Below are positions 1 to 11,457 of a stretch of 11,948 nucleotides of DNA, in pieces (position 1 is the stretch's first letter; each line of letters begins with the position of its first letter). The notes under the pieces were generated by a model. The model did not search any database and was not told where the DNA came from. It saw only the letters and a program-made list of their open reading frames with translations. This DNA is from Chromera velia (taxonomy: Eukaryota; Sar; Chromeraceae). Made by a program: the position numbers and the translations under genes. The stretch lies in contig JAHBMJ010003262.1 in the NCBI GenBank assembly GCA_018398765.1, forward strand, positions 1 through 11,948, given 5' to 3'.

Positions 1-2849
<2,849 letters not shown>

Positions 2850-3002
2850 GTTGTTGAGGTAGTCGAATAGGCCTGCAAGTAGAGCGTGTTCAGCTTCTTC
2901 TATGTTGGCAGAAAGGGAAGGATTGAGAAAGCTCCTTCCCGAACGAAGCGAACCGAGAATGGCACGAAAAAGAACGGCTGCAGAGGTCCCTCAAATCGGG
3001 AA

Positions 3003-3015
3003 GGCTCTGCTGCCA
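3003..3015 (-). other. Primer binding site, initiator-Met-tRNA-like
   Basis: On the minus strand TGGCAGCAGAGCC lies one base after a CA dinucleotide that can end the 5' LTR. The plus-strand copy ends CTCTGCTGCCA. It differs at only one base (the discriminator position) from the CTCTGCTACCA 3' end of animal initiator Met tRNAs, as I recall that sequence. A tRNA 3' end that includes CCA, sitting next to an LTR end and 154 bp before the gag ATG, is what a minus-strand primer site should look like. The organism's own tRNA sequence is unknown to me. Confidence 0.7.
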
Positions 3016-3394
3016 CTGATGATTCCGCTAGTGGGCAAGCTAGCGAGCTATATGGGGCTCTACATACACACAACTTACTTGAGTCTACTTCGGTACTCGT
3101 CTGTCGGGTCCTTCATCGTCACTTCGAGTCGTTCTGGTAAGATCCTTTCTGTATGGCTTGTCAAGTAATTCTGGCTTCACATGTATGCACGTCTGTATCG
3201 CTTTCCAAGTGAATTCAGATACGTACATGGATGCAACGTCACGTCTGTTTCCATCTTTCCATCTCTGTATGTTCACGCATTATGCTTCTTTCTGATACTG
3301 AGATCAGTCTCACTTCTGTTGCCATCTGTTGTTGATATGTTGCTTTGACAGTGTTGCTGTAACTGTGTTGTTTGCACCGTTAAGGCTGCCGTAC

Positions 3395-3509
3395 GCCTGA
3401 TGCACGCTCGGCGGGCTGTCCGTTCTGTGGGTCCGCTCCCGCACGCGCGCCTGACGCACGCTTGGCGGGCCGTCCGTTCTGTGGGTCCGCTCCCGCGCGC
3501 GCGCCTGAC
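3395..3509. repeat. 54-bp tandem repeat in LTR, two copies plus 7 bp
   Basis: Unit 1 is 3395-3448, unit 2 is 3449-3502, and a third copy begins GCCTGAC. The units are very GC-rich and match at 50 of 54 positions. All four differences are transitions at CpG sites. The short ORFs across it are periodic Arg-rich products of the repeat and not credible genes. In LTRs such subrepeats often lie in U3 and carry promoter or enhancer sites; here that is only inferred. Confidence 0.9.
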
Positions 3510-3522
3510 CCGTCCCACGGCC

Positions 3523-3582
3523 CGTCGCCGCTTTCTGAATTAGGGCACAACACGTCGCCACTTTCTGAATTAGGGCACAACA
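3523..3582. repeat. 30-bp tandem duplication at LTR outer edge
   Basis: There are two adjacent 30-bp copies (3523-3552 and 3553-3582) with a single mismatch (G at 3530, A at 3560). Each copy ends, on the minus strand reading outward to inward, with the putative LTR start TGTTGTGCCC. Confidence 0.9.
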
Positions 3583-3870
3583 GTTAGCAATGAAGCTACA
3601 AAGCTATAGCTACGAAGGTGTTTTATCCTAGGTAATAGGTTAGGTTTTATCACTTTTGATTGTAATATATATCTAGAATATCTATTGAACATTGTATTCA
3701 ATTATCTTACGCTAGATCTTACAAATCAGTTACGATGTGATTAAATGTGATTGAATTATATATGCATCATTCAAAAAATGCAACTGCTTATGCAATTGCA
3801 TGAAAAAAGTTCTGAACACCCACAAACTGAATGTAATAACCATGCAGCAAACAGACAGCCCAGCCTCCAC

Positions 3871-3893
3871 TACTACACAGTCACTGTGTAGTA
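3871..3893. repeat. Perfect 10-bp inverted repeat, 3-nt loop
   Basis: TACTACACAG, a TCA loop, then CTGTGTAGTA. A near copy of the right arm (CAGTGTAGTA) follows at 3894-3903. It has no flanking U-tract or known RNA gene features, so its role is unknown. Confidence 0.85.
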
Positions 3894-4387
3894 CAGTGTA
3901 GTATTTATAGTGACCGCAACTTGAAGCTGCGCACAAAGACACGCAATGCCTCTAAATGCGTAGCATCTTGTTCAGGGAAAGCTCCGCACCTGAATAAATA
4001 AATAAATTGAAAACGGCCAAGAACATCGATCCACCAATTTGCAAACAAGAGACATGCAGCTCGTTGATCGAATGCCCCGGGGAGATCCCCAGCACGCAGG
4101 TCGGATCAAGGACGAGATCCATGCATACACGAGAATGACGATCCATGAGTCTACATGCGTCTCCACCCTCCCACAAATCGCACGGATGCATCAAGAACCA
4201 ACCACCTCCCGGCCCCCCCGCTCCCTCACTGAATTGTATGCAAACACAAATTTAATGAATGAATTCGGTTGAGTGGGCCTCCTCGCTTGCAGAAGGCCCG
4301 TGAGTTAAAAAACCAAAATTCGATTCAGGCACGCAATCAATTCAGATCAAAACTTCAGCGACCGCGCAGGTACAAATGCTTCTGCAC

Positions 4388-4403
4388 CTCCCCCCCCCCC
4401 CCN
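4388..4403. other. Poly-C run ending in an ambiguous base
   Basis: An uninterrupted run of C (4390-4402) is followed by N at 4403. Length calls in such homopolymers are unreliable, so the local sequence may be collapsed or misjoined. No gene is affected. Confidence 0.95.
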
Positions 4404-5016
4404 CAGAGTCCCCAAGCTCCCCTACATGTACAGCGAGAGAGAAAGAAAGTGACTTCTCCACGCACACTTCTCTAGCTCCCTTCATCCCCCCATGCCCCCC
4501 CTTCCTGCCAGACCACCGAGATGATTCAAAAAAGGCCGGACCCTCCGACTGTCATCCGGCCATTCTCCAAGCAAGCACTTGATCAATCCACTACTCCTGT
4601 CCTTCCTTCCTTCCTTCCTTCCCTTTCCCTCTTTCTCCTACCTCTCCCTCAACCATGGGGACCGTGCCGTTCAAATCCCTCCGCTGGCCCTCGCAAGCGG
4701 AAAAAGACTCAAAGAGCAAACGGACACGCAGCCATTACTTGGCTTCCATCTCTCTGGCTCTTTCTCTTCACTTCTCGCATTTCTGGCAAACCTGCTTCCC
4801 ATTCCCTTTTAAATTCCTCGCTGCAAAGATTAGATACATAGGATGACCCAGTCACCAATCAGACCATGCACTTGTTAATCAAAGAATTCTGTCAACGATT
4901 CGGACCTTCCTCAACCCCCTCCCTCCCTACCCCCTCCCTTCCCTTTCTCTTCAAGCAGTCTCTCCTTCTTCGTCTCCTTTCACTCTGCTCCTCCTTTTGT
5001 CTGCTTTCCCCCCCCT

Positions 5017-5172
5017 TCACGCGGTAAACCTGGGTGTTGACAGAAAGATCTTCATCAACTCCCACGGCAGCCGCACGTCCGGGATCAGACGTTCCCAGCC
5101 TCGGAGACGGGGCAGGATGTGCACAGGGACCTGGTACCTCAAAGATCTGCACACACTCACACACACGCACAT

Positions 5173-5213
<41 letters not shown>

Positions 5214-8200
5214 CACACACACACACACAGACACACACACGCGAACATGCGTGGAATTCATGCATTCACCAATGTACGTATGCAACGAAGAGAAAGAAAC
5301 AGAGGGGTGAAAGGACAGAAGGGAAAGGAGGACAAATGACACGAGACAGACACTTTTTTCCCTTTCCCGAGAAGCGCTCTGATCAGAGAGCAGATGACGA
5401 GAGCGGGGACACACACACAAACACATACACGTACACACATACGCACACACACCCGGCACGTTTACGCAGACTCAAGAAAAGATGCGTACAGGCGTAAGTA
5501 AGCAGGCAGACAATCAAACAAACAAACAAACAGCTAGGCAGACAGACTCCGACCTGAAGGACGAGGCCCTCTTTCCCTCCTCGTCCACCACGCCGAACTC
5601 TGCCCCCACCTCCGCAGCCACCTGCACAGTCCCTGACCGTCTGAGAATGTGCCCTCTGTCCCTTGCAGCGAACGTGTGTTGAGCCGAAGGGATCAGTAGA
5701 CGGTCCTCTACTCTATGGGTGAACGTGCCGTGCTGTATGGTGGGCATCTGGGGCTCGCTTTCGGCTGCAACACAGGCGAGGGCGGCGACTGTGCGTCCGC
5801 AGAAAATGGGGGTTTCGGTCTGGTAGAACCAGCCCTTGAATGTATTGCAACTGAGGAGACGTTTGACTGCAGGCGACTCGAGGGAAAGCCTCCGGGGACG
5901 CGGTTGCCCCATGGGAACTCGGGGGGCGATAATTTTGATTGTGGGGGGTTTAGGGGGAACCTGGACTTCTTCACTCGAGCCTAGACCTTCTCCTGTACCT
6001 GGCTGTGCGGGTGGAAGGGACACAGCCGAGTTTCTATTTGAGTCGGTTCGCTTGCTTTCATTGATTTGATCTTGAGATGGGCTTGGGCTTGGGGTCTCTT
6101 CCTCTGCCCCTGGTGCTGCAGTGGGTGTTCTGAAAACCACAAGGCCTGTTCTGGGTGCAGAGTGTTCAGGAGAGAGGGGGGACAGGGACCCTCCCGCCCC
6201 CGTTACTTCCCCCTCTTCCAGCATTTTCATTCTGTTCTTCTCCTCAAGAATCGCGTCTGCCGCCCCGGGGCCGTGCTCACACCCACAGATCTCGTTGTGG
6301 TGTCTCACTGCCAGCTCGACGAGTCTCTCTGTGCGCACACGCCCGGGCCACAAGGACACTACAGACACCCCCGCATTCCTTAGCTCGGTCGCCATGTCCA
6401 TGGTCATTCGGTCAAGGCCGCACTTCCCCGCACCGTACGCAACGTCAAAGAGGTATCGCAACCCTCCCCAGGAGGAAACGTGAACGATCAGACCTGTACC
6501 TTTCACACGGCGGTACATGGGGGTCGGATCACCTGAGTTCGGCGTTTCGGGTGCAAAAGGGGGATTTGTCCTGCATTTGGTCATCAGCTTGGCACCGTAG
6601 ACGGAGGCCACGTAGTGCGACCTGAGTCCCACCGCGTTGACCTGATCCCAGACCTTGGGACTCTTTGCAAAGAAGGGCACGCCCATGAATTCCCGAATAT
6701 CGTCTACCCCTGTAAACGCGTTGTTGACTAAAATGTCTAAACGGCCTTGCTCCCTCTCCACACGCTCGAAGAGGGCCTGTAGCTGGTTGTCGTCCGACGA
6801 GTCGCACCGAACGGGGATGCACCGACCGCCGTTTAAGTGAATGTCTCCAGCAACAGCCTGCAGGCAGTCGATATGACAGACTATATCGTCTCTTCTTTCC
6901 TTTTCTCTTCCTTTCTTTCACAAGAGAGGCAGACCGACTGTATCTCTCTTCTTCTCCCTCCTTTTCTTCATGAACACAGCAGACAAAAAGAAAGAAAGAA
7001 CGAAAGAAAGAAAGAACAAAGACAAAAAAGAAGAGAACGACAATCAAACAGCGTGGCCAGGGGGCCCGAAAGGTGAGATTTAAGCGCCCCTTGCCTCTCC
7101 ACCTCCCGACAGACTTTCACGCGATCACCGGGTTCACACGTTAATCCTCTGCTGCTTCCACTCAAGACAAAAGGAAGAGAAAAAAACTACGGACAGACAA
7201 GCTATATGGTTTCTTTCCCTCCTTTTCTTCATGAACAGACTTCATGACAGACAGACAGTCAGACATACAAGCAGACAGACTATATGGTTCGCAGACATCT
7301 GGACGGGTTAGCTTCTCTTCATTTCGTTTTGCTGAGGCTCCTTCACTCCGAGGTTCTCATTCAGCATCCTCTCTTCTTCTGGGGTTCCCTTTAGCTTTTG
7401 ATTTCTTCTTCTGGGGCAGAGAGAATCATGGATGGAGTGTCAGAGAGAAAACAAGAGACACGACTGATTGGCTGCCGTGTGGGCGAAAGAAAAACTGCAG
7501 GTCTCATGCATGATGTCTAGTTCGCAAGGCCGACCTGCAGGGACCCTCCCGGAGAGTTGGAGGGCGACTCATCTGACGTCACCGTTCGCGCGGTCGCGTA
7601 AACCGTCGCACCCGCATCAGCAAGGGCCTTCGCAATACCTGTAAGGAGCAAGGAATGAAAAAAAACGTCACCGTAAAAGTTACCCAGGGAGAGAACATGA
7701 AAGTCCAACACAGAAAAAAAGGGAAACAACTCAGTCACGTCTTAAGAGAAAACGAGGGTCGACAGGGGTCCTTCTCTGTTTGTCTTCGGAAATCTCCACC
7801 GCCTAGAATGAGAGAAGGAACGAATCAAGGGAAGCGAGGAAAAGACCAGGCACACAACCATAGCCCTCTCTTGGTGGTCTTGAACCAACATCACTCGCTT
7901 TATCCCTCCCCTCTTTGAATATCCATAGCTGAAGATCTGCCAACTGCGTCTCTCCTCTTCTGCCACAACCATCTGCCCCACTCCTCGCCACCTAGTCCCC
8001 CTCCCCGGCCCTCCTTGAGCGCGTCCCTCCACCCATGTCGATGCCCTGGCTGAGGCCTGCCACCAGCCTACTCGTCTCTCTTTCTACTTCTGACTGACCT
8101 GCCCCTATTCCCCTCGAAGCTCCGGTCACGACCGCCACACGCCCCAAGAGAGGTCTGCCCGACTCCAGGTTCACGAAGAATTTCTTCTTGAAGCGCTCGG

Positions 8201-8438
8201 AGATCTGTGCTGGCAGGACCAGGTACAGCCACGCAAGCAGCCAGAGGGCCGCAGTGAACGCAGCGTGGAGGGGGAGAACCACGAAGAGGGACCACCAGAG
8301 TTGAGTCCACCAGACAAGGCACTCAATAGGGTGGAAGATGTGGTAGATCACGGCATTCACCCACCACCAGCTGAACCAAATCCACTGGAAAATGCACACC
8401 TGGATTGTGGTGAATATCAACCGCAACAATTTGTTCAT
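5017..8438 (-). CDS. DHRS1: DHRS1-like short-chain dehydrogenase/reductase, membrane-anchored, 4 exons
   Basis: Exons are 8438-8099, 7638-7535, 6857-5554 and 5146-5017, giving 1878 nt and 625 aa, in frame across every junction. Introns begin GTCAGT, GTCGGC and GTCGGA and end in CAG. SDRs are NAD(P)(H)-dependent oxidoreductases with a Rossmann fold. The protein has a Trp-rich hydrophobic N-terminus (residues 5-76), TGASRGIG cofactor site (105-112), NNA (193-195), Asn222 in NAVGLRSHY, Ser276/277 and YGAGK (Tyr289, Lys293), so the catalytic tetrad is complete. VSLWPGRVRTE and the C-terminal LIPDVRLPWELMKIF match DHRS1 specifically. Family members are about 310 aa. The extra length comes from the N-terminus, a Pro/Ser-rich insertion (about 364-470) and about 40 residues near 510-548. 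The start is ATG 8438; a stop lies a short way upstream. The substrate cannot be predicted. Confidence 0.92.
5150..5242. repeat. (CA)n/(TG)n microsatellite forming the 3' end of SDR intron 3
   Basis: About 90 bp of nearly pure CA on the plus strand, with a few interruptions. On the SDR sense strand it is (TG)n running to GTGTGTGCAG, which is the acceptor of exon 4 (AG at 5148-5147). It replaces an ordinary polypyrimidine tract. Long Cys/Val or His/Thr ORFs here are repeat artefacts. Confidence 0.95.
5409..5452. repeat. Second imperfect (CA)n tract, SDR intron 3
   Basis: An interrupted CA repeat lies within the same intron, about 170 bp from the main tract and nearer the donor. The AAAC and CAGA repeats at 5515-5546 are also inside this intron, next to the donor at 5553. 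Confidence 0.85.
6955..7237. repeat. Direct repeat pair of 22 bp in SDR intron 2
   Basis: An identical 22-bp block (plus strand, starting TCCCTCC and ending ATGAACA) occurs at 6955-6976 and 7216-7237. GACAGACTATAT is also repeated (6875-6886 and 7274-7285). The purine-rich stretch AGAAAGAAAG at 6988-7020 lies between them. This looks like a degraded local duplication in the 677-bp intron. No coding content was recognised. Confidence 0.75.
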
Positions 8439-8957
8439 GTTGTGTAAGGCAAGAGAGCTTCGAGGTATCAAATCAAATCAACGCTGTGCAACAGATACCT
8501 ACACAAGACAGCCTTCTAGGGCCCCAGAAAGAACACAGCCGTACCCTGCGCCCTTTAGTACTTCTCGGGACACCAAGAAAGCCCAGAATCGATGGAACTG
8601 TCACCGTCTACCAGCCTCCCAACACATGCAGTCCTGGAAGAAGCAGAGTTCTGTCGACTGTTGTTTCGATCGACTCGATCAACGGAACCGATTAGTCTGC
8701 CGCGGCGCCGCCTTACCATGCCGTATACCCGGGGCGTCGCCCCGCGCCTTCGTCGGCCGCGCCCCCCCGGCACCGGCCGCCGCCACATATGAGACTTTTG
8801 ATCTTTCTCAAATGAGTTGACGTCCTCGTTTGTTAAAGTCCTCCTCGAGATCCTGCCACCTCACTTGTCAAAGAATAATTACTACTAAAGCGAATCTGAA
8901 CACGTGCGTGCCTTGATTGGATAGTGACAGGGCAATTCGACACAGATCAGACTCACG
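8439..8957. promoter_or_regulatory. Head-to-head intergenic region, probable bidirectional promoter
   Basis: The ATGs of the SDR gene (minus) and the CREG-like gene (plus) are 519 bp apart and face away from each other. A CpG-dense core lies at about 8698-8786 and includes the perfect palindrome CGGGGCGTCGCCCCG (8730-8744). No clear TATA box is visible near either start. Both 5' UTRs must lie here. A shared promoter is inferred from spacing and composition only. Confidence 0.6.
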
Positions 8958-10769
8958 ATGCCCTCCTTTCCCCTCGTCATTGTTGCCTCGTGTGTGGCTG
9001 GGAGCCTGGCAGCTGCCCCCTCCACGCTCCTCTCTGCCCCCCGGCTGGGTGAGAAGACACCGGGTGAGTGCTGTGACCTCCGAATTCTGTTTTTGGTGGC
9101 GTCTGGCTCCTTGAAGTGGCTCTTTCTTTGTTTGTTTTAATCTCATGGTTAAACAGTTTCTTCCGGTTTTTTGCCGTCTCCTGACTCTCTGTCTGAGTCT
9201 CCTTTTCCTCTCGATCCCTTTTCCTTGCAGAAGAAGCAGCAGTGCTTGCTCGCCAGATGGTCGCTGACGTTGGATTCGGGTCCTTCTCTACTGTGATGAG
9301 GGACGAGAGCGACTTCGGTGGGTACCCCTTTTCCTCTGTGGACCTTTACGCGGAGGATTGCAGCAGCAAGACAGGGGACCTGATTCTGTTCCTCTCCCCT
9401 CTGGAGGTGAACTGGAAGAACTTTGACAAGAACAACAAGGTCTCCATGCACATTTCAGAGAAGGGACAGGACTCCGAAAAGTCCCCCGACCCCCTCTTCC
9501 GTCCCAGGATGACCATTTTGGGATCCATGGAGAAGGTTGAAGGTGAGTGCCTTGATAAACTCCCCTGTCCATTCTCGAGCCTCTCCGTGTTTTCTGTTCT
9601 GAGTACCTGATTGCCGGGGTCCCAGACCCGACCGAGGAGTTGGTGCCGTTTCCAGACGCTCCACTTACGTGCTCTCGCAGTGTTCCCATGGCAGCATCTC
9701 CTTTTCAATTGGCTGGGACGTCACGCAGAGAGAACAGACAGACCCACTGTGAGGGTTCTGTAGTTGAGCGAAGAAGGGGAGAGCGAGGGCGACTTAGGGA
9801 AATTTGGGAAGCGGAAATGGGGCCCACTGCGTGATAGCATTGCATGCATGCATTCGGTGTGTATGTGTATTCTCATGTGTAAATTGATGTGTGTGACCAT
9901 GTTCGCAGCACCCCTTCCTCACCCCTTTTGACATCTCTTCTGCGCCCCCCTTCCTCCGTTGCTCCGTCTCCCTCGTTTTGACCCTCTCCCTGTGTCGTGT
10001 TCTGTTGTGTTGACTGACTGCAGAGGCCGAAGAAAAGACAGTGAGAGACTGCTATATGAACAAGCACCCTGAGGCACAGGTCTGTTTTTCTCTGCTTAAT
10101 CGTCCGTTTGTTTCTTGCCCCTGTTGTCAACCTGTGTGTGCGTGTATGCGTGGGTTTGCTTGCTTGTTAGTCCAAGCGCATGTTCTCCTCCCTCTCTTTT
10201 CTACGGGGCTTTGTTTCCACCTACTCTTCCCCTCTCCTCCCCACTTCTTCCCCCCACTGTGTGGGTGTGCGAGACAGACAGAGAGGGGGACCGATTTCCA
10301 AGCGAGAGGAAACTGCACTGCTACCCAGATCCACAAATTTGATCATCCTGCCTCACTCCCCTGCTGAAAGTAGGAATGTATGGACTCTCGGTCCTTCAGT
10401 CTCTCTCTCTCTCCCTCTCTCGCTCTCTCTCTCTTTCTCACACACACTCACTCACTCACTCACTGATCCACTTTCATATCCCAACGGACTCCCCGATTGC
10501 TCACATGCAGGCCTGGGAGGACATGCCCTCCCACAAGTTCAGCTGGTACAGAATGAAGGTCGAAGGTCAGTCAGTCGTTAGGGACTTGACTACTGATTCA
10601 CTGATTGATTGATCGATTGATTGATTGAGTGATTGATTCAGTGCCTGAATACAGCTAGGAGGCACTTACAGCACAGCACAGAGGACGGATATGCCCCTCA
10701 CCTGCGATAAAGAAAGACCAGAATCCTCCGCGACCTCTCGAGTTGCCTTTGCTTTCTTCCTCGGTTCAC

Positions 10770-10804
<35 letters not shown>

Positions 10805-11457
10805 CGTTGACAGACAGACAGAGACAGACAGACAGACACGTTGGCAGACAGAAAGACGGGCAGACAGAAAGACGGGCAGACAGAGCAAACAGAGAAAATG
10901 TAAAACACTGCGGGAGAGAGACAGAAGAGAAATGACGACTTTTTTCTTCCTTTCTTGCCACAAGGCATGGTAAATAATTTGGAGAAGAGAGACCGCAAGC
11001 AGCCCGCAAAGTCTTTTTCTTGTTGTCGAGCTGCCCCTGTGTAACTTAGCACCTTTTTTCTCTTTTTTGAGAGAGAGAATGTCTGGAGGACACGATGAGG
11101 GTCTATGCGTGCGTCAGTGGGTGCACACGTGTCAGGCCCCCATGCCGCTCTCTCTACCCTTTTAGATTCGCACACACGCGTGCTCACGGGTGCAAAATGG
11201 ATTGCCTCGTTCAGAGAGAAAAGCGTGAATGGGTGTTTGAGGGAGTTTCATCACGTAGAAGCTGTAACTTATCTGTGCATGCATCTATCTTCTCTCTCGC
11301 TGCATGCGTGCGTGTTCGTGCAGGTGTGAACTGGATCGGAGGCTTCGGGGACAAGCACTACATCGGGATGATCGAGGCGGCGGTGTACAGAAGTGCAAAG
11401 AAGGGGGGAGAGGAGGCACGCGAAGAGGAGGAGAAGGGAAATGTTCTCTTTGTCTAG
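8958..11457 (+). CDS. CREG1: CREG1-like secreted protein (FMN-binding split-barrel fold), 5 exons
   Basis: Exons are 8958-9063, 9231-9542, 10024-10079, 10511-10565 and 11324-11457, giving 663 nt and 220 aa, in frame throughout. Donors are GTGAGT, GTGAGT, GTCTGT and GTCAGT; every intron ends in CAG. Introns are 167, 480, 431 and 758 nt. Residues 1 to about 20 (MPSFPLVIVASCVAGSLAAA) form a signal peptide, so the product enters the secretory or endolysosomal route. The family motifs follow in order: LARQMVADVGFGSFST, ILFLSPLEVNWKNF, DPLFRPRMTILGSM, NKHPEAQAWEDMPSHKFSW and GVNWIGGFGDKHYIG. CREG proteins have a PNPOx-like split-barrel fold; animal members are secreted glycoproteins reported not to bind FMN. 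No N-glycosylation sequon is visible here. The length equals that of human CREG1 as I recall it. The C-terminus is an unusual Glu/Lys-rich tail. Confidence 0.92.
9049..9065 (+). other. Tandem in-phase splice donors, CREG-like intron 1
   Basis: GTGAGA at 9049 and GTGAGT at 9064 are 15 nt apart and both leave the reading frame in phase 1. Use of the first would remove five residues (sequence around GEKTP) just after the signal peptide. The second is the better consensus and is used in the model given. Confidence 0.6.
10384..10471. repeat. CT-rich and (ACTC)n simple repeats in CREG-like intron 3
   Basis: (TCTC)n from about 10400 to 10440 is followed by ACTC repeats to about 10464. They lie 40 bp or more upstream of the exon 4 acceptor and may serve as an extended pyrimidine tract. 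Confidence 0.8.
10601..10641. repeat. (GATT)n repeat in CREG-like intron 4
   Basis: GATTGATT units with one GATC interruption lie about 40 bp after the exon 4 donor. Confidence 0.85.
10768..10886. repeat. (CAGA)n tetranucleotide repeat in CREG-like intron 4
   Basis: CAGACAGA repeats are interrupted by CACGTTG and AAGACGGG blocks, so a higher-order pattern is present. The minus-strand ORF over this region (Cys/Leu/Ser/Val-rich) is a repeat artefact inside an intron. The same CAGA unit occurs in SDR introns 2 (7240-7280) and 3 (5536-5546). Confidence 0.9.

Larger units (their letters stand above)
3017..3582 (-). repeat. 5' long terminal repeat
   Basis: The outer end begins TGTTGTGCCC at 3582 (minus strand). 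The inner end is CATCA at 3021-3017, directly before the primer site, so the TG...CA ends are present. That gives 566 bp. A second TGTTGTGCCC at 3552 would give 536 bp, and the 30-bp duplication makes the outer edge ambiguous. The LTR holds GC-rich 54-bp tandem repeats and a short ATATAG (3053-3048). The 3' LTR is off-window, so this boundary rests on sequence signals, not on LTR-LTR comparison. A 5-bp target duplication, if present, would be CTAAC (minus strand, 3587-3583). Confidence 0.65.
3583..5016. other. Intergenic region, no gene recognised
   Basis: From about 3590 to 3800 the sequence is AT-rich, with short palindromes such as TGCAATTGCA near 3793. After that it becomes mixed and then strongly CT-rich, with (CCTT)n near 4600-4622 and C-rich tracts at 4388-4402 and 4910-5015. 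The short ORFs here show no family resemblance and no motif. The stretch from 5016 leftwards should contain the 3' UTR and poly(A) site of the SDR gene, but I found no convincing AATAAA on the minus strand close to the stop. Confidence 0.6.

Noticed and set aside
2985-3015. Possible tRNA gene, because of a T-arm-like stem TCCC/GGGA and a CCA end
   Set aside because: There is no GTTC loop start, 14 instead of 11 bases follow the stem, and no D or anticodon arm is found. It is better explained as a primer binding site.
3273-3580. Arg/Thr-rich minus-strand ORFs in the LTR
   Set aside because: Their periodicity comes from the 54-bp repeat (18 codons). There is no other coding sign.
5157-5497. 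Long ORFs in CA/TG repeats (Cys/Val or His/Thr-rich)
   Set aside because: They are microsatellite translations lying in an intron of the SDR gene.
5514-5553. SDR C-terminus ending at the TGA at 5516-5514
   Set aside because: The tail is encoded by simple repeat. A good donor at 5553 and an in-frame exon with family-matching residues at 5146-5017 give a better model.
10768-10886. CRISPR-like array from regularly repeated CAGA blocks
   Set aside because: It is a pure tetranucleotide repeat with short irregular interruptions in a eukaryotic intron; there are no repeat-spacer units or cas genes.
10666-11187. Minus-strand ORF of 173 aa
   Set aside because: It lies in intron 4 of the CREG-like gene and is largely made of CAGA-repeat translation.
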